Source: Ectobacillus sp. JY-23
Lineage (GTDB): Bacteria; Bacillota; Bacilli; Bacillales; Bacillaceae_G
Direction of reading: 5' to 3'
DNA length: 64,000 nt
NCBI RefSeq assembly: GCF_023022965.1
Contig: NZ_CP095462.1
Coordinates: 2,391,001 to 2,455,000, forward strand
Positions within the stretch are counted from its first letter, which is position 1. The number at the start of each line of letters is the position of its first letter. The notes beneath the pieces are model-generated. The model saw only the letters and a program-made list of their open reading frames with translations. It was not told the DNA's origin and made no database searches. A program made the position numbers and the translations under genes. This document shows positions 57,389 to 64,000 of this stretch, piece after piece.

Positions 57389-57540
57389 TGTGAATAACAT
57401 CCTTGTAATTACACACAGTCTATCCACATGTTGATAGACTGTTTTTTCCTTACTCCACAAAGGTTATCCACATATCAACAAGTACTATTACTATTACTAC
57501 TAATTTTTTATTATTATTTAATTAACTAGAAAGTATTAAA
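57389..57540. other. oriC, dnaA-dnaN unwinding region (incC-like)
   Basis: Exact boxes at 57389-57397 (minus) and 57464-57472 (plus), with an 8/9 box at 57420-57428. After the last box the sequence reads CTA-TTA-CTA-TTA-CTA-CTA (57485-57502), an in-phase DnaA-trio array, and then an almost pure A/T stretch (57503-57531). This is the expected layout of the basal unwinding system. Confidence 0.88.
57415..57447 (+). terminator. Terminator between dnaA and dnaN containing a DnaA box
   Basis: ACAGTCTATC (57415-57424) pairs with GATAGACTGT (57433-57442), followed by T6. A near-consensus DnaA box (57420-57428) spans the left arm and loop. Confidence 0.75.
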
Positions 57541-57559
57541 ATGACTGGAGGATTTTTTC

Positions 57560-58705
57560 ATGAAATTTATCATTCAGAAGGATTATCTTGTCCGTAGTGT
57601 GCAAGATGTTATGAAAGCTATCTCTTCTCGGACAACAATTCCGATCTTAACTGGAATAAAAATTGTTGCACATGAAGAAGGTGTGACATTAACGGGAAGT
57701 GATTCCGATATCTCTATTGAATCTTTTATTCCAACTGAAGAAAATGGTAAGTCCGTTGTAGATATTGAACGAGCAGGAAGTATTGTGCTGCAAGCGAAAT
57801 ATTTTAGTGAAATCGTTAAAAAACTACCAAAAGATACAGTTGAAATTGAAGTGGAAAATCATTTCATGACTAAAATCAAATCAGGAAAAGCTGAGTTTAA
57901 CTTAAATGGTTTAGATGCACAAGAGTACCCACTATTACCGCAAATTGAGGAGCAAAATGTATTTCAGCTACCTACAGATTTACTTAAACATATGATTAGA
58001 CAAACTGTGTTTGCTGTATCGACCTCAGAAACACGTCCGATCTTGACAGGTGTAAACTGGAGGGTATATAACAGTGAATTGATTTGTATTGCAACAGATA
58101 GTCATCGCCTAGCCTTACGAAAAGCAAAAATTGCAGCTGGAAAACTTGCTGCAGAATTTCAAGCTAATGTTGTAATTCCTGGCAAAAGTTTAAATGAGTT
58201 AAGTAAGATTCTTGATGAATCTGAAGAAATGGTCGATATCGTCATCACAGATTATCAAGTTTTATTCCGAACAAAGCATCTCTTGTTCTTTACCAGATTA
58301 TTAGAAGGGAATTATCCTGATACATCACGCTTAATTCCAGATAGTAGCAAAACTGATATCATGGTAAACACAAAAGAATTTTTACAGGCCATTGATCGTG
58401 CCTCATTACTTGCCAGAGATGGAAGAAACAATGTAGTCAAATTATCTACTCTAGGAAACGATATGATTGAAATTTCCTCAAACTCTCCTGAAATTGGTAA
58501 AGTGGTAGAAGAAATACAATGCGAGAACATAGAGGGAGAAGAGCTTAAAATTTCGTTTAGTGCAAAATATATGATGGATGCATTAAAAGCGTTAGAAAGC
58601 ACAGAAATTAAAACTAGCTTTACAGGCGCTATGCGTCCATTCTTAATTCGTACGCCAAATGATGATTCCATTGTGCAACTGATTTTGCCTGTTCGCACAT
58701 ACTAA
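57560..58705 (+). CDS. dnaN: DNA polymerase III beta sliding clamp
   Basis: A dimeric ring that tethers polymerase to DNA. Three homologous domains, 381 aa, starting MKFIIQKDYLVRSVQDVMKA and ending with the typical RPFLIRTPNDDS...ILPVRTY. TGGAGG precedes the ATG. It is separated from dnaA by the oriC unwinding region and an intrinsic terminator. Confidence 0.97.
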   Translation: MKFIIQKDYLVRSVQDVMKAISSRTTIPILTGIKIVAHEEGVTLTGSDSDISIESFIPTEENGKSVVDIERAGSIVLQAKYFSEIVKKLPKDTVEIEVENHFMTKIKSGKAEFNLNGLDAQEYPLLPQIEEQNVFQLPTDLLKHMIRQTVFAVSTSETRPILTGVNWRVYNSELICIATDSHRLALRKAKIAAGKLAAEFQANVVIPGKSLNELSKILDESEEMVDIVITDYQVLFRTKHLLFFTRLLEGNYPDTSRLIPDSSKTDIMVNTKEFLQAIDRASLLARDGRNNVVKLSTLGNDMIEISSNSPEIGKVVEEIQCENIEGEELKISFSAKYMMDALKALESTEIKTSFTGAMRPFLIRTPNDDSIVQLILPVRTY

Positions 58706-58747
58706 AAAACAAAGCTTAAAAGGTCTCAAGTTTTTATACGTTTTGTA

Positions 58748-58777
58748 AAAAGCCGCCAAAATATCAGGGCGGCTTTT
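58748..58777 (+). terminator. Terminator downstream of dnaN
   Basis: AAAAGCCGCC / GGCGGCTTTT stem (58748-58757, 58768-58777), 43 nt after the dnaN stop. Confidence 0.9.
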
Positions 58778-58892
58778 ACTATCCAAACTAGACAGAAACG
58801 CGCATTATCCTTTTATTGGCCCAATCCTTTTCTATTCTTATTTTTTTTAGTACAATGAAAGAATGAACAAATTCGGAAAGTGAGCGAATGTA

Positions 58893-59105
58893 ATGAAAAC
58901 CATTCAAATTTCGACAGAATACATCACATTAGGACAGTTTTTGAAAGTTGCCGACGTAATTCAAACAGGTGGAGAAGCGAAATGGTTTCTTCAAGAAAAT
59001 AAAATCTATGTGAATGGAGAATCAGAAAATCGTCGTGGACGTAAATTGTATAATCAAGATAAAATTGAGATTCCTGGATTTGGTACATTTCAAGTAAAGG
59101 CTTAA
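58893..59105 (+). CDS. yaaA: S4-domain RNA-binding protein YaaA
   Basis: A 70-aa S4 fold: EYITLGQFLKVADVIQTGGE, then KIYVNGESENRRGRKLYNQD. Small RNA-binding protein linked to ribosome assembly in bacilli. The ribosome site before ATG 58893 is weak (AAGTGAG). It sits 16 nt before recF. Confidence 0.93.
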   Translation: MKTIQISTEYITLGQFLKVADVIQTGGEAKWFLQENKIYVNGESENRRGRKLYNQDKIEIPGFGTFQVKA

Positions 59106-59121
59106 ATAAGGGAGGATCCCT

Positions 59122-60234
59122 TTGTATATTCAAGGACTGGAACTGCAGCATTATCGTAACTATGAACATCTGGAAGTAACTTTTGAAAATCAGGTAAACG
59201 TCATTATAGGGGAAAATGCTCAGGGGAAAACAAACCTCATGGAGGCTATTTACGTATTAGCGATGGCTAAATCCCACCGTACACCAAATGATCGTGAACT
59301 TATCCAATGGGATGCAGAGTATGGTAAAATAAAAGGGATGCTTCAAAAAAAGCATTCTGCGATACAGATGGAACTGTTGATCTCCAAAAAGGGGAAAAAA
59401 GCTAAACTTAATCATCTGGAGCAATCAAAATTGAGCCAATATATCGGCGAAATGAATGTTGTTATGTTTGCTCCAGAGGATTTAAATCTGGTAAAAGGCA
59501 GCCCCCAGATTAGAAGACGTTTTCTAGATATGGAACTTGGACAAATTGCGCCTGTATATTTGTATGAGTTAAGTCAATATCAAAAAATATTAACGCAAAG
59601 AAACCATTTATTGAAATCCATGACAGAAGATACACCTAAAAATGCGGCAATGCTTGATATATTTACAATTCAGTTAATTGAACACGGTGCTAAAATTTTA
59701 AAAAAGCGCTTTGAATTTCTGCAACTTCTACAAGAATGGGCTGCACCTATACATCGTGGAATTAGCCGTGGACTTGAAGAGTTGAAAATTGTGTACAAGC
59801 CTAGCATAGATGTATCAGAATCAATGGATTTGTCGAAGATGAAAGAAGTATACTACGAAAATTTTCAGACTATTAAAAAGCGAGAGATGTTTCGAGGTAC
59901 AACTTTGATCGGTCCCCACAGAGATGATTTACATTTTTTTGTTAATGATAAAAATGTACAAATTTTCGGTTCGCAAGGTCAACAACGTACAACCGCCCTC
60001 TCCTTAAAACTGGCTGAAATAGAATTGATTCATTCTGAAGTAAAAGAGTACCCTATTCTTCTATTAGATGATGTTTTATCAGAATTGGATGATTATCGTC
60101 AGTCTCATCTTTTAAATACGATTCAAGGGAAAGTGCAAACATTCGTAACAACAACGAGTGTAGATGGCATTGAGCATGAAACTCTAAAAAAAGCAAAAAC
60201 AATTCGGGTAACAAGCGGTACGATAAACAGATGA
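59122..60234 (+). CDS. recF: DNA repair and recombination protein RecF
   Basis: SMC-like ABC ATPase for gap repair and RecA loading. Walker [16 protein letters not shown] near residue 31, ABC signature [17 protein letters not shown] near 300, and Walker [15 protein letters not shown]. 370 aa. The start is TTG, 6 nt after GGGAGGA, with no ATG nearby. Confidence 0.97.
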   Translation: MYIQGLELQHYRNYEHLEVTFENQVNVIIGENAQGKTNLMEAIYVLAMAKSHRTPNDRELIQWDAEYGKIKGMLQKKHSAIQMELLISKKGKKAKLNHLEQSKLSQYIGEMNVVMFAPEDLNLVKGSPQIRRRFLDMELGQIAPVYLYELSQYQKILTQRNHLLKSMTEDTPKNAAMLDIFTIQLIEHGAKILKKRFEFLQLLQEWAAPIHRGISRGLEELKIVYKPSIDVSESMDLSKMKEVYYENFQTIKKREMFRGTTLIGPHRDDLHFFVNDKNVQIFGSQGQQRTTALSLKLAEIELIHSEVKEYPILLLDDVLSELDDYRQSHLLNTIQGKVQTFVTTTSVDGIEHETLKKAKTIRVTSGTINR

Positions 60235-60257
60235 GTATCTGTTAAATGGAAAAGTAG

Positions 60258-62195
<1,938 letters not shown>

Positions 62196-62202
62196 AAGAA
62201 TG

Positions 62203-62227
62203 ACAGGAATGCAATATTCCTGTTTTC
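62203..62227 (+). terminator. Weak hairpin terminator between gyrB and gyrA
   Basis: ACAGGAAT (62203-62210) pairs with ATTCCTGT (62216-62223), followed by TTTTC. Short and AT-rich; probably attenuates rather than stops transcription into gyrA. Confidence 0.45.
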
Positions 62228-62274
62228 TCTTCATATAAACAAGATGTGTTCGAAAGAAGAGGAGGTGCTGGCGG

Positions 62275-64000
62275 ATGTCAGACAACCAACAAGCTCGAGT
62301 TCGAGAAATAAATATTAGCCAAGAGATGCGTTCTTCATTTTTAGATTATGCTATGAGTGTTATTGTATCTCGTGCTTTACCTGATGTACGTGACGGTTTA
62401 AAACCTGTACATCGAAGAATTTTGTATGCTATGAATGATTTAGGTATTGTTGCGGATAAACCGTACAAGAAATCCGCGCGTATTGTAGGAGAAGTTATTG
62501 GTAAGTATCACCCTCATGGTGATTCTGCGGTATATGACACAATGGTACGTATGGCACAGGATTTTAACCAGCGCTATATGTTAGTAGATGGTCATGGTAA
62601 CTTTGGATCTGTTGACGGAGACGCAGCTGCAGCTATGCGTTATACGGAAGCAAGAATGTCTAAAATTTCAATGGAGTTAGTTCGAGATATCTCCAAAAAC
62701 ACAATTGATTATCAAGATAACTATGACGGTGCAGAAAGAGAACCAATTGTATTACCTGCACGTTTTCCTAATCTACTTGTTAACGGAGCAACAGGAATTG
62801 CTGTCGGAATGGCAACAAATATTCCGCCTCATCAGCTCGGAGAAGTCATTGATGGAATACTGGCGCTAAGTAAAAATCCTGATATTACCATTTCTGAACT
62901 TATGGAGTTTATTCCTGGCCCAGATTTCCCTACTGCGGGGCAAATTTTGGGAAGAAGCGGAATTCGCCGAGCTTATGAAACAGGGCGAGGCAGTGTAATA
63001 ATTCGCGCGAAGGTAGAAATTGAAGAGCGCAGTAACAATCGTCAATCTATTATAGTGAGTGAGCTACCTTATCAAGTTAACAAAGCAAAACTCATTGAAA
63101 AGATTGCTGAACTAGTTCGCGACAAAAAGATAGATGGAATCACTGACCTTAGGGATGAATCAGATCGTAATGGTATGCGTATTGTCATGGAAGTTAGACG
63201 CGATGCTAATGCCAATGTATTGCTGAACAATTTATATAAACAAACAGCTTTGCAAACGAGCTTCGGTATCAACATGTTATCTCTAGTAGATGGTGAACCT
63301 AAGGTTTTAGATTTAAAGCAGTGTTTATATCACTATTTAGAGCACCAAAAGGTAGTTATCAAGAGACGTACAGCATATGAACTTGAAAAAGCGGAAGCAC
63401 GTGCTCATATCTTAGAAGGGTTGCGAATTGCGCTAGACCATTTAGACGAGGTTATTAGTTTAATTCGTGGATCTCGCACCACTGAGGAAGCAAGACAAGG
63501 ATTAATTGAGCGTTTTAATCTGAGTGATAAGCAAGCGCAAGCGATTCTTGATATGCGTCTACAACGTTTAACAGGCTTAGAACGAGATAAGATTGAAGAT
63601 GAATATAGAGAGCTACTACAGTTAATCGCAGAGTTAAAAGCTATTTTAGCTGATGAAGAGAAAGTACTAGAAATCATCAGGGAAGAATTGTTAGAAATTA
63701 AAGAGCGATTTAATGATATGCGTCGAACAGAAATCGTTTCTGGCGGTCTTGAGTCTATAGAGGATGAGGATTTAATACCGGAACAAAATATAGTTATTAC
63801 GCTAACTCATAATGGATACATTAAGAGACTGCCTGCTTCCACGTATAAAACGCAGAAGCGCGGCGGCCGAGGTGTACAAGGAATGGGTACAAATGACGAT
63901 GATTTTGTTGAGCATTTGCTGACAACTTCAACACATGACCATATTCTCTTCTTTACTAATAAAGGAAAGGTATATCGAACAAAGGGATATGAAATTCCAG
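62275..64000 (+). CDS. gyrA: DNA gyrase subunit A (5' part)
   Basis: Breakage-reunion subunit; about 575 codons lie in the window and the gene runs off the end. The start [15 protein letters not shown] follows GAGGAGGTG. The quinolone-resistance region [20 protein letters not shown] has susceptible-type Ser and Asp. The catalytic Tyr is in [12 protein letters not shown]. The C-terminal beta-pinwheel has begun ([15 protein letters not shown]). Confidence 0.97.
   Translation, partial: MSDNQQARVREINISQEMRSSFLDYAMSVIVSRALPDVRDGLKPVHRRILYAMNDLGIVADKPYKKSARIVGEVIGKYHPHGDSAVYDTMVRMAQDFNQRYMLVDGHGNFGSVDGDAAAAMRYTEARMSKISMELVRDISKNTIDYQDNYDGAEREPIVLPARFPNLLVNGATGIAVGMATNIPPHQLGEVIDGILALSKNPDITISELMEFIPGPDFPTAGQILGRSGIRRAYETGRGSVIIRAKVEIEERSNNRQSIIVSELPYQVNKAKLIEKIAELVRDKKIDGITDLRDESDRNGMRIVMEVRRDANANVLLNNLYKQTALQTSFGINMLSLVDGEPKVLDLKQCLYHYLEHQKVVIKRRTAYELEKAEARAHILEGLRIALDHLDEVISLIRGSRTTEEARQGLIERFNLSDKQAQAILDMRLQRLTGLERDKIEDEYRELLQLIAELKAILADEEKVLEIIREELLEIKERFNDMRRTEIVSGGLESIEDEDLIPEQNIVITLTHNGYIKRLPASTYKTQKRGGRGVQGMGTNDDDFVEHLLTTSTHDHILFFTNKGKVYRTKGYEIP

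Overview
The window is a 64 kb stretch of a Bacillaceae chromosome centred on the replication origin. Gene content and order (gnd, ahpC-ahpF, rlmH, htrA, walRKHIJ, trnY-like tRNAs, purA, dnaC, rplI, gdpP, rpsF-ssb-rpsR, ychF, spo0J-soj-noc, rsmG-mnmG-mnmE-jag-spoIIIJ-rnpA-rpmH, oriC, dnaA-dnaN-yaaA-recF-gyrB-gyrA) are those of Bacillus. DnaA and GyrB read like Bacillus cereus-group proteins, and gyrB follows recF directly with no remB between them. I cannot name the species. Nearly all genes left of about 55.5 kb are on the minus strand and those right of 56 kb on the plus strand, as expected for leading-strand genes leaving oriC in both directions.

Region 1 (1-24 kb) is the accessory part: gnd, a PAS-GGDEF-EAL protein, a PerR-type ahpCF operon, and then a phosphocholine decoration locus: licC, licB, a three-domain HTH / degenerate nucleotidyltransferase / choline kinase protein, a TacF-like flippase and LicD, plus a membrane acyltransferase. 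These would take up choline, phosphorylate it, activate it to CDP-choline, export a glycopolymer precursor and attach phosphocholine. Next come a CyuA-family enzyme, a SET-domain protein, malate:quinone oxidoreductase, a GtrA / GT2 / polytopic membrane protein set for extracellular glycosylation, a secreted PhoX phosphatase with Pho-box-like repeats, and a tRNA-dihydrouridine synthase.

Region 2 (24.3-26.4 kb) is a scar: a decayed IS66-family element (tnpB intact, tnpC truncated and frameshifted) interrupted by eleven tandem 53-bp units and bracketed by an 87-bp direct repeat. Each unit junction can fold into a hairpin whose stem shows compensatory base changes.

Region 3 (26.4-55.5 kb) is the conserved leftward replichore: RlmH, a CxxH/CxxC mini-protein, the HtrA protease, the essential WalRK two-component operon with its regulators, four tRNAs, purA behind a PurR-like operator, the replicative helicase, c-di-AMP phosphodiesterase, ribosomal protein genes, and the chromosome segregation genes. 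Two MITE-like dispersed repeats (36.2 and 44.1 kb) and a degenerate third lie between operons. Four parS-like sites (18306, 32264, 46441, 48988) mark this as the origin-proximal ParB loading domain.

Region 4 (55.5-64 kb) is oriC, split in two by dnaA as in B. subtilis: a DnaA-box cluster upstream of dnaA, and a DnaA box, DnaA-trio array and AT-rich unwinding element between dnaA and dnaN. Two further DnaA-box groups lie upstream of rlmH and of mnmE. The window ends inside gyrA.
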